Source: Mycolicibacterium porcinum
GTDB lineage: Bacteria > Actinomycetota > Actinomycetes > Mycobacteriales > Mycobacteriaceae
Reading direction: 5' to 3'
NCBI GenBank assembly: GCA_001942045.1
Contig: MSTD01000041.1
Coordinates: forward strand, 1-56,367
Length of the DNA: 56,367 nucleotides
Made by a program: the position numbers and the translations under genes. Positions 18,417 to 27,020 of the stretch are shown here, piece by piece (position 1 is the stretch's first letter; each line of letters starts with the position of its first letter). Below the pieces are notes generated by a model that saw only the letters and a program-made list of their open reading frames with translations, had not been told where the DNA came from and ran no database searches.

Positions 18417-20162
18417 ATGGTCAAGGCACACCGGGTGGTGGACCACATCGTCGGCCAGCTGGCGGCGAACGGGGTCACGCACATCTTCGGCGTGGACGGT
18501 GCCAACATCGAGGACCTCTACGATGCGGCGTACTTCCGTGACGATCTCACCGCGGTACTGGCCAAACACGAATTCTCCGCTGCCACAATGGCGGACGGTT
18601 ACAGCCGCAGCGGCGGCGGGATCGGAGTGGTGGCGGCGACCTCTGGTGGTGGCTGCCTGAACACGGTCCCCGGGCTCGCGGAAGCGCTGGCCAGCCGCGT
18701 TCCCGTGCTCGCCCTGATCGGTCAGGCCCCGACAACTCTCGACGGCCGCGGTGCCTTCCAGGACACCAGCGGGGACAACGGCAGCCTGGACGGGCACGCC
18801 TTGTTCTCGACGGTCTCGCTGTACTGCCGCAGGGTGCTGGCACCGGCAGACATCCTCACCGCGCTTCCCGAGGCGCTGGCCGCCGCGCGTACTGGCGGCC
18901 CGGCGGTGTTGTTGCTGCCCAAGAACATTCAGCAGGCGGAGCTGGGGGAGCCGGGTGCCGGCAACGGCCGGGCCCATGCGGCCGGGCCGACGGCACGTCA
19001 TGCCGATCTCGGTGCGCTCGAGCAGGCGCTGCGCGGGGTCGACGGCCCGATCACGATCATCGCCGGTGAGCAGGTGGCCCGCGACGACGCCCGGGCCGAA
19101 CTGGAACGCCTACGGGCCATCCTGCGTGCGCGGGTGGCCACGGTGCCCGATGCCAAGGATGTGGCGGGCACGCCCGGTTTCGGCTCGTCCTCCGCACTGG
19201 GGGTATCCGGTGTGATGGGCCATCCCGGGGTGTCCGCTGCCGCAGCGCAGAGTGCGTTGTGCCTGATCGTCGGTACCCGCCTGACGGTGACCGCCCGCGC
19301 CGGCCTCGACGAGCCGCTGGCGTCGGTGCCGACCTTTTCGATCGGCGCCCAGGTGCCCTTTCTGAAATGCATCCACCTGCATTCAGACGATCTGCGGGTG
19401 TCGCTGACGCAGCTGGCTCGGGCACTGTCCGGTCCCGGACGTCCGGCGCAGGTCCGGGTGCCGGATACGGCGCCGCGGACCGAATTGCGCCCCCCGGCCC
19501 ACGCCGGCCCGGGTATCAGGTACCGCGACGCGATGTCCGTCCTCGACGACGCCCTGCCCGACGGCACCGACATCGTCGTCGACGCGGGCAACATCGGGGC
19601 CTCGGCCATCCACTATCTGCCGGCCCGTCGGGACGGCCGTTTCATGGTGGCGCTGGGGATGGGCGGCATGGGGTACAGCTTCGGCGCGGGTATCGGGATG
19701 ACATTTCACCGGGCTTCCTCCACCACCGCGTCCGGCCGCCCGCGGCGCACCGCGGTGATCGCCGGAGACGGCTCGTTCTTCATGCACGGCATGGAGATTC
19801 ACACCGCGATGCAGTACCGGCTGCCGATCACTTTCGTGCTGTTCGACAACCACGCCCACGCCATGTGCGTCACCCGCGAGCAGCTGTTCTACGAGGATCG
19901 CTACTCCTACAACAGGTTCGGCCCGAGCCGGCTGGGGGCGGGGCTGGCGGCCATGTTCCCCGGGCTGCCGGCATTCGACGTCGCCGAACTCCGCCAGCTT
20001 CCCCGGGCGCTGGGCATGGCCTTGGACACCGATGGCCCGTCGGTGCTGAGCGTCGAATGTTCGGCCGACGAAATCCCGCCGTTCGCAGCGTTTCTCACCA
20101 CCACAGTCAGCACATCTTCCACGTCAGAGGAGAACAGGTCCCATGTCACTGCCCGCGCTTGA
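18417..20162 (+). CDS. Thiamine diphosphate-dependent enzyme, acetolactate synthase/decarboxylase superfamily
   Basis: A 581-residue ThDP enzyme with the usual three domains. The catalytic Glu of the PYR domain is in AKHEFSAATMADGY (E52). The ThDP-binding motif GDGSFFMHG (450 onward) ends with the Asn of LFDNHAH 25 residues later. It is not obviously ilvB: no ilvN follows, and the region after E52 (SGGGCLNTVPGLAEAL) differs from the canonical acetolactate synthase GPG-type segment. Likely chemistry is decarboxylation or carboligation of a 2-keto acid. First gene of a four-gene operon; the next gene overlaps it by 20 bases. Confidence 0.88.
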   Translation: MVKAHRVVDHIVGQLAANGVTHIFGVDGANIEDLYDAAYFRDDLTAVLAKHEFSAATMADGYSRSGGGIGVVAATSGGGCLNTVPGLAEALASRVPVLALIGQAPTTLDGRGAFQDTSGDNGSLDGHALFSTVSLYCRRVLAPADILTALPEALAAARTGGPAVLLLPKNIQQAELGEPGAGNGRAHAAGPTARHADLGALEQALRGVDGPITIIAGEQVARDDARAELERLRAILRARVATVPDAKDVAGTPGFGSSSALGVSGVMGHPGVSAAAAQSALCLIVGTRLTVTARAGLDEPLASVPTFSIGAQVPFLKCIHLHSDDLRVSLTQLARALSGPGRPAQVRVPDTAPRTELRPPAHAGPGIRYRDAMSVLDDALPDGTDIVVDAGNIGASAIHYLPARRDGRFMVALGMGGMGYSFGAGIGMTFHRASSTTASGRPRRTAVIAGDGSFFMHGMEIHTAMQYRLPITFVLFDNHAHAMCVTREQLFYEDRYSYNRFGPSRLGAGLAAMFPGLPAFDVAELRQLPRALGMALDTDGPSVLSVECSADEIPPFAAFLTTTVSTSSTSEENRSHVTARA

Positions 20163-20823
20163 AGACATCACGGCCCATCGGGCCACCCGAACCCCACTCG
20201 ACGGACTGATCCGGATCGAGACCTCGCCGAAGGAGCAGGCGACGCCGATCATCATGGACATGATGCGCTCGGTGTACCCGCACGACCAGGTGTTCGGTCA
20301 GTACTGCACCGTCAACGACTACATCGAGTGCCCACCCGACGAGTTGTTCGACTACATGTCCGACACCCGATGCCTGGAGGAGTGGACGTACAGCCTTCGC
20401 GGTTTCACCCCGACCGAGGAGCCCGGGCTGTGGCTGGCCCACGACCGGCTCGGTGCGGGCCCGTCAGGTCCGGGCAGCGAGATCTACACCCGCACCGTGG
20501 CGAACCGTGATGCGCTCACCGTGGATTACCACTGCGCCTGGGACCAGGGCAAGCACCTGTGGATGATCTACCTGATGCGCATCGTCGATGCCCAGGTGGT
20601 CTTGGACAAGCCGGGATCGGTTGTGCTGTGGACGAATTGCCACCACCCGTTCTACGACGAGAACCCCTACCCGGAGACCGCGCCCCCGGCACGGCCGGTC
20701 TGGGTGGGCGACTTCTGGGACATGTTCGGTCCCGGCCACCTTCTCGAATTGCGAAATCTCAAGGCAATCGCCGAATACCGGCACCGCAACGGATTGCCGG
20801 TCACCCCGGCCTGGATGAAGTGA
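20143..20823 (+). CDS. SRPBCC/START-like protein of unknown function
   Basis: A 226-residue protein. The segment from about 55 (YCTVNDYIECPPDELFDYM) through EEWTYSLRGFTPTEE and LTVDYHCAWDQGKH resembles the helix-grip fold of polyketide cyclase/START proteins: an N-terminal strand, two short helices, then an antiparallel sheet. No catalytic motif can be assigned. The start overlaps the ThDP enzyme by 20 bases and has GGAGAACAGG just before it. Position between a ThDP enzyme and a ketosynthase-like protein suggests it binds, cyclises or dehydrates their product. Fold call moderate, function unknown. Confidence 0.65.
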   Translation: MSLPALEDITAHRATRTPLDGLIRIETSPKEQATPIIMDMMRSVYPHDQVFGQYCTVNDYIECPPDELFDYMSDTRCLEEWTYSLRGFTPTEEPGLWLAHDRLGAGPSGPGSEIYTRTVANRDALTVDYHCAWDQGKHLWMIYLMRIVDAQVVLDKPGSVVLWTNCHHPFYDENPYPETAPPARPVWVGDFWDMFGPGHLLELRNLKAIAEYRHRNGLPVTPAWMK

Positions 20824-20832
20824 GGTTCGGTC

Positions 20833-21882
20833 ATGCCCGATCAGACTCCCGTCAGCCTCATCGACGTGTCCACCTACCTGCCCGGCGACCCGATCGGTGC
20901 GGACTACTACGCCGGGTTCGCCGAAACCGATGAGCTGGCCGACAACGTGATGTTCCGGGCACCACGGTTCCGTCACCACGTGGGGCCCGACGAAACCGCG
21001 ATCGACATGGTCGAGCGGGCCGCCGCCGGCGTGATCGAACGGCACGGCTCCGACGTCGTCACCGGGGCCGACGTGCTGATCACCCACACCCAGCTGCCGG
21101 ACATGCCGTTCTACGGCGGTGGCGGCGGCATGGCGCACCGGCTGTGCATGAAACCCAACTGGGTGATCGACCTGCACAACGGCGGGTGCGCGGCATTCAT
21201 CCTCGGGCTCAAGGTGGCCCGCACACTGTTGCGCGCGGGAGAGGGCCGCACCGCGGTGATCGCGATCGCGCAGAACTCCGCCGGGCAGGTGTTCGACCAG
21301 CAGACCATCCGGCGCAAGGCGCAGGCGTCGGTGCCCGGCGACGGTGCCGCCGTCGGCGTGGTGACCCTGTCCGACGAGTCACCCATTCTCGACATCGAAT
21401 GCCGCACCTACGGCGAGTACGCCGGGGACATGACAGTGGTCATGGACCCGCCGCGCAAATGGTGGCAGGCCGGCCCGGGAGAGGCGTGCATCGGCTTCAC
21501 CGAGAGCAAGATCACCAAGGTGCTGGCCCGGGGCAACCGACAGGTGCCCGAGGTGTCCTACACGGTCTGCGATCGAATCGGGGTGCAGCCCAAGGACATC
21601 GACCTCTTCGTGACCAACCAGCCCAACCGGGCGTTCCTACGCAACTGGCGCGATGCGCTGGAGCTGCCGCCCGAACGCCACGTGGACACCTTCGAGGAAT
21701 GTGGAAACCTCTTCGCCGCAGGCATTCCCGTCAATCTGGACCGGGCCGTCACCGGCGGTCGGGTGAAGGCCGGTGACACCGTGCTGATGGCCGCCTTCGC
21801 CCACGCCGGTGACTTCGCCGGGGCTGCCGCGGTGCGCTGGGGTGGCCGGACCGACGGCGGCTCCGACGCGGGGACCGAGTGA
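20833..21882 (+). CDS. 3-oxoacyl-ACP synthase III (FabH)-like condensing enzyme with altered active site
   Basis: A 349-residue thiolase-fold protein. The nucleophilic Cys is in HNGGCAAFILG (C119) and the oxyanion Asn in EECGNLFAAGIP (N292). The usual His of PHQAN is replaced: the motif reads TNQPNRAF with Asn262, exactly 30 residues before N292, the same spacing as FabH H244-N274. Loss of this His argues against ordinary decarboxylative malonyl condensation and for acyl transfer or another bond-forming reaction. It has no fab genes nearby, lies nine bases after the SRPBCC gene and joins the aminotransferase through a TGATG junction. Confidence 0.85.
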   Translation: MPDQTPVSLIDVSTYLPGDPIGADYYAGFAETDELADNVMFRAPRFRHHVGPDETAIDMVERAAAGVIERHGSDVVTGADVLITHTQLPDMPFYGGGGGMAHRLCMKPNWVIDLHNGGCAAFILGLKVARTLLRAGEGRTAVIAIAQNSAGQVFDQQTIRRKAQASVPGDGAAVGVVTLSDESPILDIECRTYGEYAGDMTVVMDPPRKWWQAGPGEACIGFTESKITKVLARGNRQVPEVSYTVCDRIGVQPKDIDLFVTNQPNRAFLRNWRDALELPPERHVDTFEECGNLFAAGIPVNLDRAVTGGRVKAGDTVLMAAFAHAGDFAGAAAVRWGGRTDGGSDAGTE

Positions 21883-22913
21883 TGGTGGCACCCCGCACCG
21901 CACTGGCCGAGGTGGTCGGCACGCTGCCGCAGGCGGTCAACCCGTTGGCGTTGTCGCTCAACGAATGCCCGTTTCCGCCGCTGCCCGCGGTCCGTTCGGC
22001 GCTGCGCGCCTGCGACGAGGCTGCCAACCGGTACCCGGAATTCCTGCCGCAGCGGTTGCGTTCCCTGATCGCCGATCACGACGGGGTGGCCGAGGAGCAG
22101 GTGATCGTCGGTGCCGGCGCCACCGGCGTCATCATGCAGGTGCTGCACGCGGTCACCAGCCCCGGCGACACCATGGTGATGGCCACACCGACGTTCGACG
22201 GATATCCGATCTTCGCGCAGATGGCGCGGTTGCGGACGGTGACGATTCCGCTCGATGCGCACGGCCATCACGACTTGGACGCGATGGCCGAGGCCGCGAA
22301 GGGTGCGAGAGTGGTGGCGGTCTGCCGGCCGCACAACCCGACGGGGACCGTCGAACCGGCCGTCGAGATCGAGCGCCTGCTGACCCGGGTTCCCGCGGAC
22401 ACCGTGGTGCTGCTCGACGAGGCATACGTGGAGTTCTTGAGCGCCGCCCAACGCATCGACGGGCCGAGCCTGGTGGACAGGTTCGGCAATGTCGTGGTGG
22501 TGCGCACCTTTTCGAAGGCTTACGGCCTGGCCGGGCTGCGGATCGGCTACGGGTTCTGCGCCGCGGACCTCGGCAGACAGCTGTGGCAGATGCAGCTGCC
22601 GTTCGGCATCGGGCTCAGTGCCCAGGTGGCGGTGGCCGCGTCCTACGACGCGGAAAACCAGCTGCGTCAACGTATCCGGATGATCGCCGCGGAACGACGC
22701 CACCTGCAGACCCGGCTGCGCGCACTCGGCGTCTACAGCACGGATGCGCAGGCCAACTTCCTGTACCTGCCCGGCGGCCAAATGCCGTGGCCAGAGGTGT
22801 TCGACGGCACCGGACTTCAGCTCCGCCACTACGGAGACGGTGGGGTGCGGATCACCGTCGGATCGCGGCAGTCGAGCCGTGCGGTCCTGGGCGCGGTGAC
22901 AGCGGCGGCCTGA
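21882..22913 (+). CDS. PLP-dependent aminotransferase class I/II (HisC-like)
   Basis: About 343 residues of fold-type I aminotransferase closest in pattern to histidinol-phosphate or aromatic aminotransferases. The PLP lysine is in RTFSKAYGLAGLRIGY (about K212). Other motifs: SLNECPFPP near the N-terminus, GAGATGVI, CRPHNPTGT and LLDEAYVEF. ATG 21882 shares one base with the previous stop; GTG 21879 is an in-frame alternative. Genuine hisC should be in a his operon elsewhere, so I infer a dedicated transamination step, probably of the keto product made by the upstream enzymes. Confidence 0.9.
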   Translation: MVAPRTALAEVVGTLPQAVNPLALSLNECPFPPLPAVRSALRACDEAANRYPEFLPQRLRSLIADHDGVAEEQVIVGAGATGVIMQVLHAVTSPGDTMVMATPTFDGYPIFAQMARLRTVTIPLDAHGHHDLDAMAEAAKGARVVAVCRPHNPTGTVEPAVEIERLLTRVPADTVVLLDEAYVEFLSAAQRIDGPSLVDRFGNVVVVRTFSKAYGLAGLRIGYGFCAADLGRQLWQMQLPFGIGLSAQVAVAASYDAENQLRQRIRMIAAERRHLQTRLRALGVYSTDAQANFLYLPGGQMPWPEVFDGTGLQLRHYGDGGVRITVGSRQSSRAVLGAVTAAA

Positions 22914-22983
22914 ACGCGCACCGAGCCGGTTCGGATGCGGGCAGAATGCGCGGACCCCGCGAGGTGATGCGGTAAGAAGAGGC

Positions 22984-23487
22984 GTGCCCTCACCATCGGA
23001 CAAACGTGACCCCATCGCGCAGGCCCGCGCGAACTGGGAGGCTGCCGGATGGGGCGACGTGGCCGACGGCATGGTCGCGGTGACGTCGGTGATGCGGGCC
23101 CACCAGATCCTGCTGGCCCGGGTGGAGTCTGCGCTGCGGCCTTACGATCTCAGCTTCTCGCGGTTCGAGCTGCTGCGGTTGCTGGCGTTCAGCCGGGCCG
23201 GCGCACTGCCGATCACCAAGGCCTCCGATCGCCTCCAGGTGCACGTCACCAGCGTCACGCATGCCATCCGCCGGCTGGAAGCGAACGGCCTGGTGGAGCG
23301 CATCCCGCATCCCACCGACGGCCGGACCACGCTGGTGCAGATCACCGAACTCGGGCGCTCGACGGTGGAGGACGCCACGGTGACCCTGAACGAGCAGGTG
23401 TTCGCCGACGTCGGGATGTCGGATGAAGAGTCCCGTGCGTTGGTGGCGTCGATCGAGACGTTGCGCCGACACTCCGGGGACTTCTGA
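22984..23487 (+). CDS. MarR-family transcriptional regulator
   Basis: A 167-residue winged-helix regulator. The core (residues about 40-150) has VESALRPYDLSFSRFELLRL, the recognition region ITKASDRLQVHVTSVTHAIR and the wing HPTDGRTTLVQITELG. It starts at GTG 22984, 70 bases after the aminotransferase in the same direction, so it may be the operon's regulator or an independent gene. No obvious operator palindrome was seen in the short gap. Confidence 0.88.
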   Translation: MPSPSDKRDPIAQARANWEAAGWGDVADGMVAVTSVMRAHQILLARVESALRPYDLSFSRFELLRLLAFSRAGALPITKASDRLQVHVTSVTHAIRRLEANGLVERIPHPTDGRTTLVQITELGRSTVEDATVTLNEQVFADVGMSDEESRALVASIETLRRHSGDF

Positions 23488-23553
23488 CCGCCGGCTTCTG
23501 GGCTGCAGGCCGAAACCTGCCTACCCTCGAATGCAGTTGAGGGGAGTGTGCGC

Positions 23554-23985
23554 ATGAACGCCAAACGGGTGGGTGCGGCACTGAGCGCCGCCGCCGTCGT
23601 GGTGATGGCGGCGTGTAGTACCACGACCACCGGGGTGGCCACCGCGCCCGACGACGTCACACCGTTCACGACGTCGTCGAAGGCGCCCAGGTCCACCGGC
23701 ACGAGGAGTCCGAAACCGGCTCCGGGCGCGCCTGGAACGGGGTTGCCGCCGGAGGCGTTCGCCGAGGTCCGCGCCGCCGGCATCCAAGGCTCCGACCGTG
23801 CCATCGCGGAGCAGTTGATGCTGGCCTGCATCATGGCCGGCGGCAGCTTCAACAAGACCCGGCAGGATGTCGTCAACATCCTGATCCAGATGGGCAGCCG
23901 ACTGTCTCCGAGCGCGCTCAAGACGATCGTGGACGTGGCCCTCAAGTACGAGTGTCCCGAGCTTGCCGGGAAACTCGGCGGCTAA
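23554..23985 (+). CDS. Putative secreted lipoprotein with DUF732-like C-terminus
   Basis: About 143 residues. A short basic N-terminus and hydrophobic stretch lead to a lipobox, VVVMAAC, with C21 as the lipidated residue. A Thr/Ser/Pro-rich linker (to about residue 65) follows, then a small helical domain containing two cysteines (LMLACIMAG and ALKYECPEL) reminiscent of mycobacterial DUF732. I prefer ATG 23554 over GTG 23548 because GAGGGGA at 23539 is correctly spaced for the former. The stop overlaps the convergent reductase gene by four bases. Confidence 0.75.
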   Translation: MNAKRVGAALSAAAVVVMAACSTTTTGVATAPDDVTPFTTSSKAPRSTGTRSPKPAPGAPGTGLPPEAFAEVRAAGIQGSDRAIAEQLMLACIMAGGSFNKTRQDVVNILIQMGSRLSPSALKTIVDVALKYECPELAGKLGG

Positions 23986-24365
23986 TCCGCGACCTTCAGG
24001 CTGAGAAACTCCGGAGCCTTGATGACCCGGCGCAGCATGAACCTGATGAACGCGGGCATGTCGGTGGCGTTCTCGTCGCGGTACACCTCGGGTGCGGTCA
24101 GCCGGTACCGATGGCCCCGGGCCTCCAATTCGCACCCGTTTGCGGCCAGCACGTTGCGCACCCAGTCGGCCTGCGAGCCGTAGGTCAGGGCGATGACGAA
24201 ACCGTTCGGCCGTCGAAACGCCCACAGCGGGGTCCGGAAGGTCCGGCCGGACTTGCGGCCCCGGTGGATGACGACGGCCCAGCCCGGCGCCCACGGCGCG
24301 ATGAACCGGGTGAGCTGATTGAGGCCGAACTTGTTGGCGTGGGCGACCCATCGCGGAGCGGGCAT
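23982..24365 (-). CDS. Nitroreductase family deazaflavin-dependent oxidoreductase (DDN-like)
   Basis: A 127-residue split-beta-barrel protein of the F420H2-dependent Ddn/FDOR-A type. The diagnostic segment HRGRKSGRTFRTPLWAF is at about residues 36-52, followed by VIALTYGSQADWVRNVLA and LTAPEVYRDENA. ATG 24365 has AGGAG in front; an upstream in-frame start at 24422 would add residues that do not fit the family. It is divergent from a TetR gene, and the 86 bases between contain two TGT(A/G)GAATT copies that could be operator half-sites. Confidence 0.87.
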   Translation of the reverse strand: MPAPRWVAHANKFGLNQLTRFIAPWAPGWAVVIHRGRKSGRTFRTPLWAFRRPNGFVIALTYGSQADWVRNVLAANGCELEARGHRYRLTAPEVYRDENATDMPAFIRFMLRRVIKAPEFLSLKVAD

Positions 24366-24451
24366 CGTATAACTCCTCAGTTGTGGAATTAATGATTTCG
24401 AGCGTAGACCTGGCCGGATCAAGAAGTCAACGACTGTAGAATTCTGGGACT

Positions 24452-25030
24452 ATGCCGCCCCGAGGACGCCGGCCGGGACAACCCGGCACCCGTGAGGAAT
24501 TGGTGGCCACCGCCCGGCGGATGTTCGCCGAACGCGGCTACGACAAGACCTCCCTGCGCGACATCGCGGCCGCCGCGGGCGTCGATCCAGCCCTGATCCG
24601 GCACTACTTCGGCAGCAAGGCCGAGCTGTTCCGGGCCACCGTGGGCTGGCCCTTCGACCCCGAGCAGTTCGGCGCGCGGATTCTCGGCGAGGGCCCCGCT
24701 GACCTGCCCGAACGCCTGACCCGTGCGTTCTTCGAGCTGTGGGGGCAGCCCGATACCCGCGCGCCCCTGCTGGCCATCCTGCGCGGCGCAGCCACCCACG
24801 AGGAATCCGCTGCCTTGGTCCGCCAGTTCATCGAGCAGCGGCTCTACCCGCTGATCGCCACCGCACTCACCGGTCCCGACGCCGCGCTACGGGTGGACCT
24901 GGCCATGGGCCAACTGCTCGGCATCGCCTACCTGCGCCACGTGCTGCGGATCGAGCCGATCGCATCGCGGACGGCCGACGAGTTGATCGCGGGCGCGTTG
25001 CCCGCGGTGCGTGCGCACCTTGTCGGATGA
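24452..25030 (+). CDS. TetR-family transcriptional regulator
   Basis: A 192-residue repressor. The N-terminal helix-turn-helix reads ARRMFAERGYDKTSLRDIAA then GVDPALIRHYFGSKAELFRA. The C-terminal domain (LTRAFFELWGQPDTRAPLL) resembles the TetR_C_17-type domain common in actinobacteria. The gene diverges from the deazaflavin reductase, so repression of that gene and itself is the simplest guess. Confidence 0.9.
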   Translation: MPPRGRRPGQPGTREELVATARRMFAERGYDKTSLRDIAAAAGVDPALIRHYFGSKAELFRATVGWPFDPEQFGARILGEGPADLPERLTRAFFELWGQPDTRAPLLAILRGAATHEESAALVRQFIEQRLYPLIATALTGPDAALRVDLAMGQLLGIAYLRHVLRIEPIASRTADELIAGALPAVRAHLVG

Positions 25031-25060
25031 GATGCGTGCGCACCTCGAGGGATGAGGTGA

Positions 25061-26275
25061 CTACTCCATGACCGACGGCAGCGGGATCGTCGCCGTCACC
25101 GTGGTGCCCGCACCCGGACGCGACCGGATGTGGAGCCGGCCGCCGACGATCTCGGCCCGCTCGGCCATCGAGAGCAACCCGTAGCCGCCCATTTCGTCAC
25201 TGCCCAACGGATGTTCGAACGTGTCGAAACCTTTTCCGTCGTCGACGATTTCGAGGCGAGCCACGCCGTCGTCGACCGCGAAGGTGAGCCGGGCCCGCTC
25301 CGCCTCGGCATGCTTGACCACGTTCTGCAGGCATTCCTGGGCGATCCGGTACAGCGCCAGCTCGATGTGGTCGGGCACCCGCGTCTCGGCGAGGTCGACA
25401 TCGATGGGGATCCGCGGGATCGAGCGGGCCAGGCTGGCCAGCCCACCCGACAGGCCGAGATCGTCGAGCACCGGCGGGCGCAGTCCGCTGATCGCGGCCC
25501 TGGCCTCCTGCAGCGTCAGCGCGACCAGTTCGCGGGCCGCCGCCAGCTGTTCGGCCACCGTCTGTGGTTCGACCGCGCGGGCCGCGGCGTCGAGCCGGTA
25601 GGACAGCGTCACCAACCGCTGGGAGATGCCGTCGTGAATATCGCCGGCCAACCGGCGCCGCTCGATCTCCTGCGCCTGGATCACCTGCTCGACGAAGTTC
25701 TCGTGGGCCCGCTCACGGGCCACCAGTTGGCGGTGCAGCCGAGCCTGGTGCAACGCCCCGGCGATCAGCCGGCCGATCACCAGCAGCAACTCCACGTCGC
25801 GCGGCGTGAACTCGCGGCGGTCGACGGTGTGCACATTGAGCACCCCGACCAGCCCACCCGGTCCGGTCTCCATCGGGACCGACACCATCGAGGTGAAGTC
25901 CCGCCCACGCAGTGATTCGAAGGGCTTGTAACGCGGGTCGGATTCCTTGTCGTGACTGATCACCACGGGCTGCCGGTGGCTGGCCACCCAACCGGAGATG
26001 CCCTGCCCGAGCGGCAACCGGATCTTGCCGATCTCGGCATCGAACGGCGGCGTGGCCCCGGCCAGGGTCAGAGCGCGATCCGAATCGTCGAGCACGTGCA
26101 CGAAGCACACGTCGGTGGCGGTGGCCTCGGTGATCATCCTGGCCGCGGCGGCGGCCAGCGGCTCCACTCCGGGACCGCTCGATGCTGCGCGGATCAGCTC
26201 CCGCAGCAGCGCCAGTTCCCGGTCTGCGGTGAGGTCGATGGGGCCGAGATCGCGCTCGGGCCTCTCGGCGGTCAC
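25061..26275 (-). CDS. GAF-domain sensor histidine kinase (NarX/LiaS type)
   Basis: A 404-residue kinase with no membrane segment. A GAF domain (about 35-180) includes LPLGQGISGWVASHRQPVV and the SMVSVPMETG strand. The HisKA_3 dimerisation helix carries H214 in RRLAGDIHDGISQR. The HATPase domain has the N box AQECLQNVVKHAEA, G1 DDGKGF and G2 GGYGLLSMAERA. There is no visible haem- or cysteine-based sensor motif, so the ligand is unknown. Its GTG/ATGA-type four-base overlap with the response regulator upstream marks a two-gene operon. Confidence 0.92.
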   Translation of the reverse strand: MTAERPERDLGPIDLTADRELALLRELIRAASSGPGVEPLAAAAARMITEATATDVCFVHVLDDSDRALTLAGATPPFDAEIGKIRLPLGQGISGWVASHRQPVVISHDKESDPRYKPFESLRGRDFTSMVSVPMETGPGGLVGVLNVHTVDRREFTPRDVELLLVIGRLIAGALHQARLHRQLVARERAHENFVEQVIQAQEIERRRLAGDIHDGISQRLVTLSYRLDAAARAVEPQTVAEQLAAARELVALTLQEARAAISGLRPPVLDDLGLSGGLASLARSIPRIPIDVDLAETRVPDHIELALYRIAQECLQNVVKHAEAERARLTFAVDDGVARLEIVDDGKGFDTFEHPLGSDEMGGYGLLSMAERAEIVGGRLHIRSRPGAGTTVTATIPLPSVME

Positions 26276-26934
26276 TGGTAGATGCCTTCCCTCAGTGCGG
26301 TGGCCACCGCACCGGCCCGGTCGCTGACCCCCAACTTGCGGTAGATGGAACGCAGATGGGTCTTCACCGTTTCCTCGCCGATCACCAGTTTGTTGGCGAT
26401 GCCGCGGTTGGACAGGCCTGCGACCACGAACGACAGGATCTCGCTCTCGCGTTGGGTGAGCCCCTGCCGAACCCCGGGCCAGAACTCGTCGCGCTGCAGC
26501 CGGGCCGCGGTGCCCGCCGCGCGGGCCGCCATCCCGGGATCGATCGCGGTCTGCCCGCTGTGGGCGAATTCGAGCTGGCGCACGAGCTCGTCGCTGCTGA
26601 TGCTCTTGAGCAGATACCCGGCGGCGCCCACCCGCAGCGCCTGGAACAGGTACTGCTCGTCGTCGTAGACCGAGAGCATGACCACCTTGCGGTCCGGGTC
26701 GCGCTCACGCAGCACCCGGCAGAGATCCAGCCCGCTCGAGCCCTCCATGCGCACGTCGCAGAGCACGATGTCGGGATTGAGCGTCTCGATCACGCTCAAT
26801 GCCCGCTCGGCGCCCACAGCCTGGCCGACCACCTCGACCCGGTCGTTGAACGCAGCAAGCATGGCCTTGAGACCCTCGATGACCATCTCATGGTCGTCGA
26901 CCAGCACAAGGCGCACTGGATTGGAGGGCGCCAT
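26272..26934 (-). CDS. Response regulator, NarL/LuxR family
   Basis: A 220-residue regulator. The receiver domain has the acidic pair LVDDHEM, the phosphoacceptor D60 in VLCDVRMEG, and the switch residues in VVMLSVYDD and YLLKSISSD. The C-terminal LuxR-type helix-turn-helix reads LTQRESEILSFVVAGLSN then GEETVKTHLRSIYRKLGV. Cotranscribed with the GAF kinase. A strong palindrome at 26988-27003 lies between it and the divergent HAD gene and may be its binding site. Confidence 0.93.
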   Translation of the reverse strand: MAPSNPVRLVLVDDHEMVIEGLKAMLAAFNDRVEVVGQAVGAERALSVIETLNPDIVLCDVRMEGSSGLDLCRVLRERDPDRKVVMLSVYDDEQYLFQALRVGAAGYLLKSISSDELVRQLEFAHSGQTAIDPGMAARAAGTAARLQRDEFWPGVRQGLTQRESEILSFVVAGLSNRGIANKLVIGEETVKTHLRSIYRKLGVSDRAGAVATALREGIYQ

Positions 26935-26987
26935 GGCATCACCCTAGAGGTGGTACCCGCGTCGGTAGATGAACTTGACCGGCCTAA

Positions 26988-27003
26988 TCCCCCTTACGGG
27001 GGA
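26988..27003. promoter_or_regulatory. Palindrome TCCCCC-ttac-GGGGGA, candidate NarL-type operator
   Basis: A perfect six-base inverted repeat with a four-base spacer, in the short region between the response regulator (start 26934) and the divergent HAD-like gene. NarL-type regulators bind such G/C-armed inverted repeats, so control of both genes is plausible. It could also be a small hairpin in a leader. Confidence 0.4.
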
Positions 27004-27020
27004 CGCGGGCGACGTGTGAC

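Noticed and set aside
18417..20162. Annotation of the ThDP enzyme as ilvB (housekeeping acetolactate synthase)
   Set aside because: No ilvN or ilvC follows, and the neighbours are a KAS III-like protein and an aminotransferase; kept as family-level call only.
20833..21882. Annotation as housekeeping fabH
   Set aside because: The catalytic His is replaced by Asn and no fatty-acid synthesis genes are nearby.
24366..24451. TGT(A/G)GAATT direct repeats as a TetR operator
   Set aside because: The copies are imperfect, not clearly palindromic and could be chance in an AT-rich gap; mentioned only within the gene entry.
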